From the NCBI GenBank assembly GCA_966250375.1, contig CBINHE010000034.1, positions 1 through 40,237 on the forward strand: a stretch of 40,237 nt of DNA. The letters run 5' to 3'. Positions 15,082-23,915 of the stretch are shown piece after piece. The position numbers and the translations under genes were made by a program. A model generated the notes under the pieces. It searched no databases. It saw only the letters and a list, made by a program, of their open reading frames with translations, and was not told the DNA's origin. The DNA comes from CAMLDH01 sp966250375 (GTDB taxonomy: Bacteria; Pseudomonadota; Gammaproteobacteria; Burkholderiales; Burkholderiaceae_D). Every line of letters begins with the position of its first letter. The first letter of the stretch is position 1.

Positions 15082-16191
15082 CTACTTAGGAGATTGCAGG
15101 CTAGCGGTCTTCCGAATAAACCTGTCAGAAATTTCAAGAGCGAAAGCGAAGAACCTTTGAAATAGCGCTTTCTGATGCTCAGTTACACCTCCAACCACAT
15201 AAGTAACTAGAGCGATCAGCATGGAAAGAAGCAATACGTCATTCAACTCGGTCGTGCGATCTGTATAAAAATACACCCATGCCGACATGACAACGCCGTG
15301 TATCAAGTACAACGTGAACGTATATGACGATAGGAACTTGATTGCCGACGCAAACAAATCGATTAACCTAAACCGGGCATGGAATGCGAAGAAGAAATTG
15401 AATATGACAAGTACACTTACCACGTAGTCTGCCAAATAACGATCCACACTACCAAGTTTAAGATTCGGGAACATCCATATCCGATTTCCTAGCTCCCGCA
15501 GAAATACGTCTAACTCTAACGACTTAAATGACGCCAATAGAACCAAGGTCACCACCCAGCCAATGCGCGCATTGCGTTTGCTAACCGAAAAACGCTGTTG
15601 ATGTTTATACAGCAACACGCCAGAGAACCATACCGGCATCAGAAGCCAAAGTTTATGTCCCATGATCAGGAAGACAATTGCTCCAACAGCGATCCTACTT
15701 GCACCTCTTAGATAGAAGAGAGCACCGAAAAAAATGTAATACCAAACTTCGAAACCAAGTGACCAGTATGCCCCGAGCCAAGGAGGCACCTCAGAGACAT
15801 TCCAAACCTCGCCTAAAAAGAGCAAATGAAAAGGAATATAAAAATACGCCTTTTCTATAGTGTATTGGTCCGCTATTTCGTTATTGCCAATGACCATGGC
15901 CATATAAGCAATCGCAAATGCAATAAGAAGCACAGGAGCAGCAACGGAGTAAATTCTCGCGCATCTCGCTACTACATAGTTGCGTAAAGAATCCTTATTG
16001 ATACTAGTTGTGTAGGAAATAACGTAGCCGGATAAAACAAAGAATACGATTACAGCCTCGCGGCCCAGTTCGGGACTGCGAGCTGCCATTGTTTTATCGA
16101 GAATGCCGAAACCAATATAATGCGACAGCACAACCAAGACTGCCGCTAGAAATCGAACCAAATCTAGATATAACGAGAACGACCTGTTCAT
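15082..16191 (-). CDS. Acyltransferase 3 family membrane protein
   Basis: This is a 369-residue integral membrane protein of the acyltransferase-3 (OafA/NodX/WecH-like) family, which moves acyl groups onto sugars of surface polysaccharides. The N-terminal LDLVRFLAAVLVVLSHY contains the usual histidine. It is followed by AVIVFFVLSGYVISYTTS and an Arg-rich loop (NYVVARCARIYSVAAPVL), then about eight further hydrophobic segments. I prefer the ATG at 16191, which has AAGGA five bases upstream; a GTG directly before it is possible. It is AT-richer than the chromosome around it. It lies 8 bp after the second acyltransferase on the same strand, forming a two-gene operon. The acceptor is unknown. Confidence 0.88.
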   Translation of the reverse strand: MNRSFSLYLDLVRFLAAVLVVLSHYIGFGILDKTMAARSPELGREAVIVFFVLSGYVISYTTSINKDSLRNYVVARCARIYSVAAPVLLIAFAIAYMAMVIGNNEIADQYTIEKAYFYIPFHLLFLGEVWNVSEVPPWLGAYWSLGFEVWYYIFFGALFYLRGASRIAVGAIVFLIMGHKLWLLMPVWFSGVLLYKHQQRFSVSKRNARIGWVVTLVLLASFKSLELDVFLRELGNRIWMFPNLKLGSVDRYLADYVVSVLVIFNFFFAFHARFRLIDLFASAIKFLSSYTFTLYLIHGVVMSAWVYFYTDRTTELNDVLLLSMLIALVTYVVGGVTEHQKALFQRFFAFALEISDRFIRKTASLQSPK

Positions 16192-16199
16192 CACGTTCC

Positions 16200-17213
16200 T
16201 TATATTTTAATAGCTGCTCTGTCCATGCGTTTAACGCTCCGGCTTTTCCAATAATTATTCAAAAAGCTTCTAGCAGGTTGCTCGACAAGATAAAACGACA
16301 CAATTCCACATATAAAAGAGAGCGTTAGTGCAAGAATGCGATTCATTCCGCTCCCATGCATCGCCAAATAAAACGGCTGTTGCCAAAGGTATAGAGAGAA
16401 TGACATTAGCCCAAGCCAGCGCAGCAATCTAAAAGACAAGATCCTCTGTATGAGCAGCGGAGCTGCCCCAAGGAGGTTGACAGCTACCGCGAAGGCACCA
16501 ATCCCAAAGATCAACCGTACCGGCATGGGGATCGACCACCAATGAAGCGCGATCCCTCCTAGAAGCAACGAGGGATAAATTAACCAAGACATTTTAGGCA
16601 AGGTTATCTTGTCAAAGATAACAGTGAGATACGCAGATAGGAATATTCCATACCCGGCGACTTCAGTCCTAAGCCATTTTGAAGAATCGATGTCTTGCCG
16701 CATAAAATAAAATGCAGACATGGCGCCGCAAAACACGACAGCTATTGCGATCGAGAGGTGGGTACTCAATATTTTTTTTCGAACTAGCAGTGCGAGCAAT
16801 GCAAGGAGAATATAGCTGTGCTCCTCTACCGATAAAGACCAGATGTGACCAAACGGCATTAGGGCATCACGCGCGTTCCACGAAAAGTAATTGTTGATGA
16901 ATAATGCCGCCGCAATTGCTTCGTCCCAGCCTACCGCTTTATCCGTGCCTACAAAGGTTAAAACAACAGCTCCTATAAAAAAAAATGCAGCCGGAAGAAT
17001 TCGCGAAATGCGCCGTTGGTAAAAAGTACGAAGAGACACTTCTTGTATAAATAGCAGCCGGGACATTAAGAGCCCAGATAGAACAAAAAAGAGTCCGACG
17101 CCTACCGCGCCTAGATTCACGCCAGGCACGGGGAAAAAGTGCCCGATAAGCAGAAAGGTGATCGCCAAGCCTCGCCAACCATCTAAGTAATCAAGGCGGC
17201 CTCCATCATTCAT
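16200..17213 (-). CDS. Acyltransferase 3 family membrane protein (OafA/YrhL-like)
   Basis: A 337-residue polytopic membrane protein. The N-terminus LDYLDGWRGLAITFLLIGHF carries the family histidine. GVGLFFVLSGLLMSRLLF and the basic loop FYQRRISRILPAAFFF follow, then WSLSVEEHSYILLALLALLV with the conserved SVEEH motif of O-acetyltransferases. There are roughly nine or ten membrane segments, and no periplasmic SGNH domain. AGGAG lies nine bases before the ATG at 17213. It is the first gene of the acyltransferase pair. The pair lies between an IS630 remnant and an IS6-type element and is likely horizontally acquired, with a surface-modification role inferred from family. Confidence 0.88.
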   Translation of the reverse strand: MNDGGRLDYLDGWRGLAITFLLIGHFFPVPGVNLGAVGVGLFFVLSGLLMSRLLFIQEVSLRTFYQRRISRILPAAFFFIGAVVLTFVGTDKAVGWDEAIAAALFINNYFSWNARDALMPFGHIWSLSVEEHSYILLALLALLVRKKILSTHLSIAIAVVFCGAMSAFYFMRQDIDSSKWLRTEVAGYGIFLSAYLTVIFDKITLPKMSWLIYPSLLLGGIALHWWSIPMPVRLIFGIGAFAVAVNLLGAAPLLIQRILSFRLLRWLGLMSFSLYLWQQPFYLAMHGSGMNRILALTLSFICGIVSFYLVEQPARSFLNNYWKSRSVKRMDRAAIKI

Positions 17214-17269
17214 GATCCATCGCTCCTAAGAAGCCTTCTTGTCAATTTCATCTGTGTATAAGCCTTCTT

Positions 17270-17345
17270 TGCCCCTGTCACTTTTCGGCATTAAGACGCC
17301 CCCGTTTTCGGCATAATGGCGCCACTTTGAATCGCCAAATCGGCG
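17270..17345 (-). mobile_element. Possible solo end of an IS21-type element
   Basis: On the minus strand, two direct copies of TGCCGAAAA (complements of 17282-17290 and 17305-17313) lie 23 bp apart, next to AAGTGGCGCCATTA. Multiple short direct repeats of this kind are typical of IS21-family termini. No transposase gene is attached. The assignment is from pattern memory only. Confidence 0.3.
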
Positions 17346-17473
17346 GGGGCTCGAACGGGGCCCAAGAATGCGTGATTTTCCGCGTTTTTGCAACCCCCGT
17401 TTTTCATGGTTTTTTACGCCGCGCAGCGGCGCCGTTTTGGGTGATTTTTCTCAAACCTATGAGGCAAGCGAAG

Positions 17474-18313
17474 GGCACTGTCAACTTGCTGGGATGTAAA
17501 GACGATAGTGGGGAAATCAACTCTCAATGGGCGTGATGACGAGATAATCAAGCGGCGAGTATTGAATATTTCCTACACCGGTGACCTCATTCCAGAGTGA
17601 AAAAGCCGAATTCCGGGCACACCGGTACTGTGCCGCCGGCAAGCGGTGGCGCTGACAACGGAAGACGTTGTTGATCGGACCATGCGCCGATAAAAAGCGT
17701 TGGGCCTGCCCCGGCGATTTGAATCGCCTCATCTGGCGTTCCTGCTGCCGGGTCGGCTGGTGCGAGACTTCGGCCCGGTTGTTGAGTCCCTTGTGCTGCC
17801 GGTGTTCTATGCCCGGAATGAGTTGCGCTTTCGCCGCGCCATAGCTCTTGAGCTTGTCCGTGACCAGCACCCGCGGCGCGTACCGCAGCCCCTTGGGCAG
17901 CTTGCGAAAGAAGCGTTTGGCTGCCTGCCGGTCGCGCCGGCGCTGCACCAGCACATCGAGCGTATGCCCCTGCTGGTCCACTGCGCGCCACAGGTAATGG
18001 TGCGCTCCCTTGATGGGCAATACGACCTCGTCCAGATGCCATTTGTCGCCGCGCTTGGGCTGGCGACACCGCAAGGCATTGGCATACGTCTGCCCGAACT
18101 TCAAGGTCCATTGCCGAATGCTCTCGTACGTGACGAAGATCCCCCGGCTGGCCATGAGCTCCTCGATGTCTCGAAAGCTCAGCGAAAATCGAAAGTACAG
18201 CCACACGACATGGCTGATGATGGTGGCAGGATAGCGGAATCCGCGATACGGGTCACATTGGCTCATCCAGCAACCCTACCGATTTGTATCCCTTTCGGCA
18301 AGTTGACAGTACC
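17474..18313 (-). mobile_element. IS6-family insertion sequence
   Basis: The element is about 840 bp and holds a single DDE transposase gene. Its ends form 16 bp imperfect terminal inverted repeats: GGCACTGTCAACTTGC at 17474-17489 and the complement of GGTACTGTCAACTTGC at 18298-18313. The flanking 8-mers (AAGCGAAG and TTCGGCGG) are not a target duplication. The insertion is therefore old, or was rearranged by recombination between copies. Confidence 0.82.
17517..18266 (-). CDS. IS6-family (IS26-like) DDE transposase
   Basis: The transposase has 249 residues, with an N-terminal helix-turn-helix region (SFRDIEELMASRGIFVTYES) and the DDE catalytic core. The acidic residues are D79 (KWHLDEVVL), D137 (VLVTDKLKSYG) and E166 (NNRAEVSHQPTRQQER). 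The HQPTRxRERxMRRFKSPGQAQRFLS block is characteristic of IS6. The frame is intact, so the element may be active. It fills the IS and lies directly upstream of the acyltransferase segment. Confidence 0.92.
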   Translation of the reverse strand: MSQCDPYRGFRYPATIISHVVWLYFRFSLSFRDIEELMASRGIFVTYESIRQWTLKFGQTYANALRCRQPKRGDKWHLDEVVLPIKGAHHYLWRAVDQQGHTLDVLVQRRRDRQAAKRFFRKLPKGLRYAPRVLVTDKLKSYGAAKAQLIPGIEHRQHKGLNNRAEVSHQPTRQQERQMRRFKSPGQAQRFLSAHGPINNVFRCQRHRLPAAQYRCARNSAFSLWNEVTGVGNIQYSPLDYLVITPIES

Positions 18314-18432
18314 TTCGGCGGCAATAGTGGTGATATTCAGGTAACGACCCGAGGAAAGCGTTTCGTACGGGGCGCCCCCAATACACGACCGTAAAATGAG
18401 AGGATACTGCGCCTTTTGCCTCCAGACTTACC

Positions 18433-18933
18433 ATGAATATCTGCTACCTCGACTATGACGCCGTCCTGCACGACGGCAATGTACTGCGCAACCGCACCAA
18501 GGGCCTGCATATCAAGACCCCCGGCCGCACGTTTTTTGAATGGATGCCAATACTCGACGACCTGCTCGCTCCTTACCCGGACCTGAAAATCGTGCTGTCC
18601 ACCACCTGGGTTCGCGAAATCGGGTTTAACGAAGCAAAATACGAACTATCCGCATCGTTAAAAGACCGCGTGATCGGCGCGACCTTCCTGCATCCGAAAA
18701 TTGTGAAAATGGATTTCGACACTCTCTCGCGCGGCATGCAAATCTGGGGCGATGTCGAGCGACGCAAACCGACGCAATGGTTTGCGCTCGATGACGACGC
18801 ATTCGGCTGGCCGGTTCGGTGCAAAGAGAATCTGATCCAGACCAGCGCGCAATTGGGATTGAGCGATCCGGCAGTGCAGGAACGGGTGCGTCAGAAGCTG
18901 GTGGATATGTACAGGTCGGACGGTGTGAGGTGA
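18433..18933 (+). CDS. HAD-domain protein (HAD_SAK-like)
   Basis: The protein has 166 residues. The N-terminal motif YLDYDAVLHDG matches the HAD nucleophile motif LDxDGVLH, with D7 as the likely nucleophile, although the usual glycine is alanine here. PDLKIVLSTTWVRE carries motif II (S/T) and WFALDDDAFGW carries motif IV acids. This arrangement is that of the compact HAD domain found in, among others, Swiss-army-knife RNA repair proteins and stand-alone hypothetical proteins. Phosphatase activity is plausible but the substrate is unknown. It is a single gene right after the IS6 element. Confidence 0.75.
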   Translation: MNICYLDYDAVLHDGNVLRNRTKGLHIKTPGRTFFEWMPILDDLLAPYPDLKIVLSTTWVREIGFNEAKYELSASLKDRVIGATFLHPKIVKMDFDTLSRGMQIWGDVERRKPTQWFALDDDAFGWPVRCKENLIQTSAQLGLSDPAVQERVRQKLVDMYRSDGVR

Positions 18934-19071
18934 ACTGGTCGTTGTTCCAATGCTGAACAAATGTGACCATGTCTAATATTCATACGCCATCATGACGTAT
19001 GACATTTTGGCTTAACAACATTTGCTTGGATGGTATGTCGGAATGTTAAAACTGCCCTCGTCGTGCTACGG

Positions 19072-19109
19072 ACTCCTGGCTGGGATTGCATCCCAGCCGG
19101 AGTGTTTTT
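19072..19109 (+). terminator. Strong Rho-independent terminator
   Basis: ACTCC and GGCTGGGAT (with one bulged T) pair with ATCCCAGCC and GGAGT around a 3 nt loop, giving a 14 bp stem followed by GTTTTT. It lies about 140 bp after the HAD gene, so that gene's transcript, or an unseen small RNA, may end here. Confidence 0.8.
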
Positions 19110-19232
19110 GCAGCGGTAAAGAGGGGGATTCAAATCCGCTGGATTAGGCTTTGTTACAATTTTTTCGCGGGGAGTACAATAACGGTCCCTTAACAACAGG
19201 AACTGGCGGGAAAACCGTGTTGTTCTGCAAGA

Positions 19233-20558
19233 GTGGATATATTCATTATCCTTGGACTCATTCTTCTCAATGGCGTTTTCGCCATGTCTGAACTGGCCGT
19301 CGTTTCCTCAAAACGCATTCGCCTGCAAAATCTTTCCGACAACGGCAGTCGTGGCGCAAAAGCAGCACTCCAGCTCGCTGACCACCCAAGCCGCTTTCTT
19401 TCTACGGTACAAGTAGGTATCACCCTGATCGGCATCTTTAACGGTGCATTTGGCGAAGCCTCGCTCGTCGCCCGCCTGACACCGCAAATCGCAAGTGTTG
19501 CAATGTTCGCCGAGTTCGCCAGAGAGATTGCCCTTGGCATCGTTGTGATCGGGATTACCTTCGCGTCGATTGTTCTCGGTGAATTGGTTCCGAAGCGGAT
19601 TGCAATGCAATACCCGGAAACAGTGGCGATCATGATTGCCGCGCCGATGCAGTGGCTGTCTCGGATTGTGTCGCCCTTCGTCAAAATCCTGACCGCCACG
19701 ACCGAAGCCACCATGCGCCTGCTCGGCTTGCATAAGCCGACGGATACGTTTGTGACGGAAGAGGAAATCACCGGCATGATCCGAGAAGGAACGGATGCAG
19801 GCGTGTTTGAGCGCACCGAGCACGACATCGTTACTCGTGCATTGCGCCTGGATGATCAACGTCTTGGCGCCCTGATGACGCCACGCACGGATCTGGCGTT
19901 CATCGACCTGGACGACACCATCGAGCAAAACCTGACCAAGATCGCCGACAGTTCGTTTAGCCGGTTTCCTGTGTGCCGCGGTGACCGCTCCAATATCATC
20001 GGCATTGTCCATGCAGGCGACCTTTTCGAGCAGGCGATTCGCGGAAAGTCGATTTCCAGCGTTGATATCGAGAAGGTGGTAAAGCCAGCGCTTTACGTTC
20101 CGGAGACGGTCAGTGCCATGGATTTGCTGGAAACGTTGAAGAAGAACCGCGCCGAACTGGCGCTCGTCATTGACGAATACGGGGAAATCGAAGGCATGGT
20201 CACGTTAAGTGATGTCATGGGCGCACTCGTAGGCGATGTATCGGTAGTCGATGATGAAGCGCATGAGGCTGACGCCGTGCAACGTGCGGACGGATCATGG
20301 CTCGTCGACGGCGGTATCTCGCTTGACCGCTTTCGTGATCTGTTTGGTTCGGACCTTCGCTTCCCTGAAGAATCTGCCGGTGCCTATCACACGTTAGCTG
20401 GCTTCGTGCTTACCCAACTGGGCCGTATTCCGAGCGTTTCCGAGCATTTTGAGTGGGGCGGTTATCGATTCGAGGTCATGGATATGGACAGGCACCGAAT
20501 CGACCGATTGCTGGTCTCAAAGGTGGAAGCCTCCCCAGAACCGGCGATGGAGTCGTAG
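19233..20558 (+). CDS. Hemolysin-family / CorC-like membrane protein (DUF21-CBS-CorC)
   Basis: This is a 441-residue protein with the standard TlyC/CorB-like architecture. A DUF21 membrane domain (about 1-185, beginning MDIFIILGLILLNGVFAMSE) is followed by two CBS motifs (about 200-330, MTPRTDLAFIDLDD and LALVIDEYGEIEGMVTLSDV) and a C-terminal CorC_HlyC transporter-associated domain (about 345-430). Homologues are linked to Mg/Co or other divalent cation homeostasis; a haemolysin role is an old label. The start is GTG at 19233 with a weak ribosome-binding site. It is a single gene, with a terminator upstream. Confidence 0.9.
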   Translation: MDIFIILGLILLNGVFAMSELAVVSSKRIRLQNLSDNGSRGAKAALQLADHPSRFLSTVQVGITLIGIFNGAFGEASLVARLTPQIASVAMFAEFAREIALGIVVIGITFASIVLGELVPKRIAMQYPETVAIMIAAPMQWLSRIVSPFVKILTATTEATMRLLGLHKPTDTFVTEEEITGMIREGTDAGVFERTEHDIVTRALRLDDQRLGALMTPRTDLAFIDLDDTIEQNLTKIADSSFSRFPVCRGDRSNIIGIVHAGDLFEQAIRGKSISSVDIEKVVKPALYVPETVSAMDLLETLKKNRAELALVIDEYGEIEGMVTLSDVMGALVGDVSVVDDEAHEADAVQRADGSWLVDGGISLDRFRDLFGSDLRFPEESAGAYHTLAGFVLTQLGRIPSVSEHFEWGGYRFEVMDMDRHRIDRLLVSKVEASPEPAMES

Positions 20559-20675
20559 CCCTCTTATATGGGTGGGAACGAACGGGGCGACGACAATGGA
20601 CAATGCAGTCTTGCCCCGTTTCTGTCACTGGCTCTGTTTGCTGTACTGCCGCTCATTGCGGCGGGTACGCTGGTC

Positions 20676-21434
20676 TTAGATTTGAGTAAACCCTCCATCG
20701 ACCGTGAGTTCTACTCCGTTGACATATCTCGCTTCATGTGAAGCCAGGAATAATGCTGCTGTAGCGATATCTTCTGGTTGGGCCACGTAGCCCAATGGCA
20801 CGACTTCTTTCGCATAGTTGTTGAGTGCTGCTATTTGTGCTTCATCCAATTTCAAACCATTTTCCATAATCGGAGTGCGTGTGAAACCAGGACTGAGCGC
20901 ATTGACCCGGATCTTGCGCCCTTTGAGATCATTAGCCCATGAGCGAGCAAAGGAACGCACTGCCGCCTTGGATGAGTTATAGAGACTTAAATTCTCCATG
21001 CCCTTATTTGCGACGATAGAGGCTGTCAATACCACGGAGCAGCCATCCTTCAGCAATGGCAAAAGAGTTTGAACGGTGAAAAACACACCTTTCACATTGA
21101 TATCAAAAGTCTTGATAAAGTCGGCTTCGACGGTTTCGCCAAAGTGATTGTTTTCTGCGATTCCGGCATTGGCAAACACGGCATCGAGTCGATCTCCCTG
21201 CTTTTCAATCTCGCTTTTGAGCTTTTGCAGGTCTGATAGCTTTGCCACGTCAGACACCACGGCGACCGCACCTTGCCCCAATGACGTGACTGCTTTGTCA
21301 AGGCTTTTTGCCGTTCTGCCCGTTATATAAACGCGCCTGGCTCCGTCAGCGAGCAGCGCCTTTGCGATGGCAAAACCAATTCCGGTTGAACCTCCGGTAA
21401 CGACCGCGACTTGATTCATGAATTTATTTGACAT
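20676..21434 (-). CDS. SDR-family oxidoreductase
   Basis: This is a 252-residue classical short-chain dehydrogenase. The cofactor loop is TGGSTGIGFA (about 14-23), NAG occurs in VFANAGIAEN, the catalytic serine is in LTASIVAN, and the Tyr-x-x-x-Lys pair is in LYNSSKAAVRS. The C-terminal substrate region ends DGGFTQI. NADP(H) use is suggested by VYITGRTAKS. AAAGGAAA precedes the ATG at 21434. It is divergent from an ArsR-type regulator that probably controls it. The substrate is unknown. Confidence 0.92.
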   Translation of the reverse strand: MSNKFMNQVAVVTGGSTGIGFAIAKALLADGARRVYITGRTAKSLDKAVTSLGQGAVAVVSDVAKLSDLQKLKSEIEKQGDRLDAVFANAGIAENNHFGETVEADFIKTFDINVKGVFFTVQTLLPLLKDGCSVVLTASIVANKGMENLSLYNSSKAAVRSFARSWANDLKGRKIRVNALSPGFTRTPIMENGLKLDEAQIAALNNYAKEVVPLGYVAQPEDIATAALFLASHEARYVNGVELTVDGGFTQI

Positions 21435-21540
21435 GCTTGGTTTCCTTTATTGATTGAGCTTGAAAAGCTTGCTGGAACGGGTCTTCCGTTTCATCGAACG
21501 TCAAGACATCGAGATTTGTGTTCGAGGACGGCACTGCTAT

Positions 21541-21574
21541 GTTCTAAAGTTCGAAAACAATAGAACAATAGAAC
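21541..21574. promoter_or_regulatory. Candidate operator between the SDR and ArsR genes
   Basis: GTTCTA (21541-21546) is inverted relative to TAGAAC (21561-21566), which is repeated at 21569-21574. The repeats lie in the divergent SDR/ArsR intergenic region where a winged-helix repressor would be expected to bind. No footprint evidence is available. Confidence 0.4.
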
Positions 21575-21603
21575 AGTAGCACAGAATATGCAATACTGCT
21601 CAG

Positions 21604-21909
21604 ATGAGATCACCCAGTCACCCATCAAAAGAGAGCATGACCTTAACGCAGGTTCTGTATGCGCTCAGCGACCCGGCGCGTCTTTTCATCGTCCAAAGCC
21701 TTGCTAAAGGTGCTCAAACCTGCGGAGCGTTAAGTTTGCCTGTGGCCAAGTCGACCGCTTCACACCATTTCAGAGTGTTACGGGAGGCGGGGATTATTCA
21801 GATGCAAGCAGATGGAACGCAATTCATCAATTCTCTGCGACGAGAGGATCTGGATAGCCGCTTTCCAGGGTTGCTTGAAGCTGTTCTTCAAGCATCTGGA
21901 TCGGTTTGA
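21604..21909 (+). CDS. ArsR-family winged-helix regulator
   Basis: The protein has 101 residues. The winged helix is clear: LTQVLYALSDPARLFIVQSL, the recognition helix KSTASHHFRVLREAG, and the wing IIQMQADGTQFINSLRRED. There is no metal-binding ELCVCD motif, so it is not an arsenic sensor but of the metal-independent type. The start at 21604 keeps the HPSKESMTLTQVL segment usual in relatives; the ATG at 21637 is an alternative. Its divergent arrangement suggests it represses the neighbouring SDR gene and itself. Confidence 0.88.
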   Translation: MRSPSHPSKESMTLTQVLYALSDPARLFIVQSLAKGAQTCGALSLPVAKSTASHHFRVLREAGIIQMQADGTQFINSLRREDLDSRFPGLLEAVLQASGSV

Positions 21910-22101
21910 ACCTGCTTGATTGCATATCGAAGGTCAAGCAAACCCGGCGCAAATTGCCGGAGCCGTTCTCGTCACTATTGTTTGATCACGCACGGACCGC
22001 AGAAGCCAAGTTGTGGCAGTCCGCGCAACAGAGAAGCCTAACCGGCATGACCAAAGCACCACATCTTTTTCAATGCGGCGCGTGGCATGCCGGCGTCGGC
22101 A

Positions 22102-23853
22102 TTAAAACTCTTCCCACTCGCTGCCGGCAGCGGCGACGGGCGCATTCGCCACTCGCCTAAGCGGCTTCACGTTCATCGCCGAACGCTTGCTGTTGCCGGT
22201 TACGGCCGGAAGAGGGGAGGATCCTCTTTTTGCAACCAGGGCTGGGCGGCTTGCCGTCTTCGACGGCGCACCGGCAGTCGCATGCATCCCGTTAAGCTGG
22301 AACACGCTGACCACTTGAGACAGGTTGCCGGCCTGATCCTGCAGGGATTCGGAAGCGGCGGCGGCTTGTTCCACCAGCGAGGCATTTTGCTGCGTGACCT
22401 CGTCCATCTGTGTGATGGCCTGGTTGATCTGTTCGATGCCGGAGGTTTGCTCCTGGCTAGCCGCGGTAATCTCGCCCATGATGTCGGTGACGCGCTTGAC
22501 GCTTTCCACAATCTCATCCATCGTGGTCCCGGCTTGATCGACCAGCTTGGCGCCGGCATCGACTTTCTCGACTGAATCACCGATGAGGGTTTTGATTTCC
22601 TTCGCTGCGGCTGCCGAGCGTTGCGCCAGGTTGCGCACTTCGGAGGCTACCACCGCAAAGCCGCGCCCCTGTTCGCCGGCGCGCGCCGCTTCCACCGCAG
22701 CGTTCAACGCCAGAATATTGGTCTGGAATGCGATGCCGTCGATGACGCCGATGATGTCGACGATCTTTCTGGCCGACTCGTTGATCGAGCCCATCGTATC
22801 GACTACTTGCGACACCACCGCGCCGCCCTTGACCGCGACTTCGGATGCTGACACCGCCAATTGGTTCGCTTGCCGCGCATTGTCGGCGTTCTGCTTGACG
22901 GTACTGGTCAGTTCTTCCATCGAGGAGGCGGTTTCTTCCAGCGAACTGGCCTGCTGTTCGGTGCGGGACGACAGGTCGAGGTTGCCGGATGCGATTTGGC
23001 CCGATGCGGTGGCGATGGTGTCGGCGCCGGTGCGGACTTCACTGACAATCTGGGCAAGGTTGTCGCGCATCGACTTGATGGCGAACAGCAAACTCGATTG
23101 ATCATTTGCCCTGGTTTCGATGGCAACGGCAAGGTCGCCTGCCGCGATTTTCCCCGCAATCGCTGCGGCATAATCCGGTTCACCGCCGAGCTGTTTCTGC
23201 AAGCCCCGCGTAATCAGCCAAGCCGCGATGGCGCTGGAGAGCAAAGCCAACCCGCCAAAAATCAACATTAGTGTACGTGCGTGCTCGTATGCTTGATCCG
23301 CCTCGGCGGCTGCAGTTTCACTCAATTTTTCCTGGAGTTCGATCAAATTGAGCAACGAATCCCACCATTTCTTTTGTACCGGGCGGAATTCATTCCGCAA
23401 GAGTTGGTATGCTTCGTCGCTTTTGTTGGCAAGCGCCAGTTCCGTCGCTTTTTGTGTGAAGGGTGCTGCTGCGATGGCCATTTCCTTGATCTGTGCCAAT
23501 TTGGATTTTTCTTCCGCACTGGTGTCCGTTCGGGTAGCAAACATTTCGCTTAGTTTTCGTTCGGCTGCGGCATATTTGTCCGTTTGATCCTTGATACGCT
23601 TTGCTTCTTTCCGATCTTCCGCTTCGTCCACCAACAATATGAGGTTTCGCAACGCGAGCGCCCGCTCCGATACGGTGGTGTACATGGTCGATACCAGTTT
23701 GGTTTCGATGTTGTTGGAGTTAATGTCATCCATTTTCTCCTTCATCTGCGCCATGCGGCTAATGCCGAGCGCTGTCACGATCAGCAACAGTATTGAAACG
23801 AAACCAAAGCCAATGCCCAAACGCGCGGCAACTTTCATATTGTTGAAATTCAT
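22102..23853 (-). CDS. Methyl-accepting chemotaxis protein with four-helix sensor
   Basis: This is a 583-residue chemoreceptor. TM1 lies near residues 10-30 (GFVSILLLIVTALGIS). A four-helix-bundle periplasmic domain with MYTTVSERALALRNLILLVD and RPVQKKWWDSLLNLIELQE follows. TM2 is around 193-213 (MLIFGGLALLSSAIAAWLI). A HAMP domain and the methylation/signalling hairpin with IIGVIDGIAFQTNILALNAA and the tip RAGEQGRGFAVVASEVR complete it. The C-terminus ends EWEEF, a tether pentapeptide for CheR/CheB. It lies 62 bp after cheW on the same strand. Its sensor half is strikingly like that of the histidine kinase at 26123-27469. The ligand is unknown. Confidence 0.96.
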   Translation of the reverse strand: MNFNNMKVAARLGIGFGFVSILLLIVTALGISRMAQMKEKMDDINSNNIETKLVSTMYTTVSERALALRNLILLVDEAEDRKEAKRIKDQTDKYAAAERKLSEMFATRTDTSAEEKSKLAQIKEMAIAAAPFTQKATELALANKSDEAYQLLRNEFRPVQKKWWDSLLNLIELQEKLSETAAAEADQAYEHARTLMLIFGGLALLSSAIAAWLITRGLQKQLGGEPDYAAAIAGKIAAGDLAVAIETRANDQSSLLFAIKSMRDNLAQIVSEVRTGADTIATASGQIASGNLDLSSRTEQQASSLEETASSMEELTSTVKQNADNARQANQLAVSASEVAVKGGAVVSQVVDTMGSINESARKIVDIIGVIDGIAFQTNILALNAAVEAARAGEQGRGFAVVASEVRNLAQRSAAAAKEIKTLIGDSVEKVDAGAKLVDQAGTTMDEIVESVKRVTDIMGEITAASQEQTSGIEQINQAITQMDEVTQQNASLVEQAAAASESLQDQAGNLSQVVSVFQLNGMHATAGAPSKTASRPALVAKRGSSPLPAVTGNSKRSAMNVKPLRRVANAPVAAAGSEWEEF

Positions 23854-23915
23854 TTTTCCTCCTTGGATTGACGGTGCATCAAGCGTTTTTGGGTGTATCT
23901 GTCAATATTTTCTAG

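Noticed and set aside
19110..19150. tRNA-like T-arm (GGGATTCAAATCC)
   Set aside because: No acceptor, D or anticodon arms can be folded around it.
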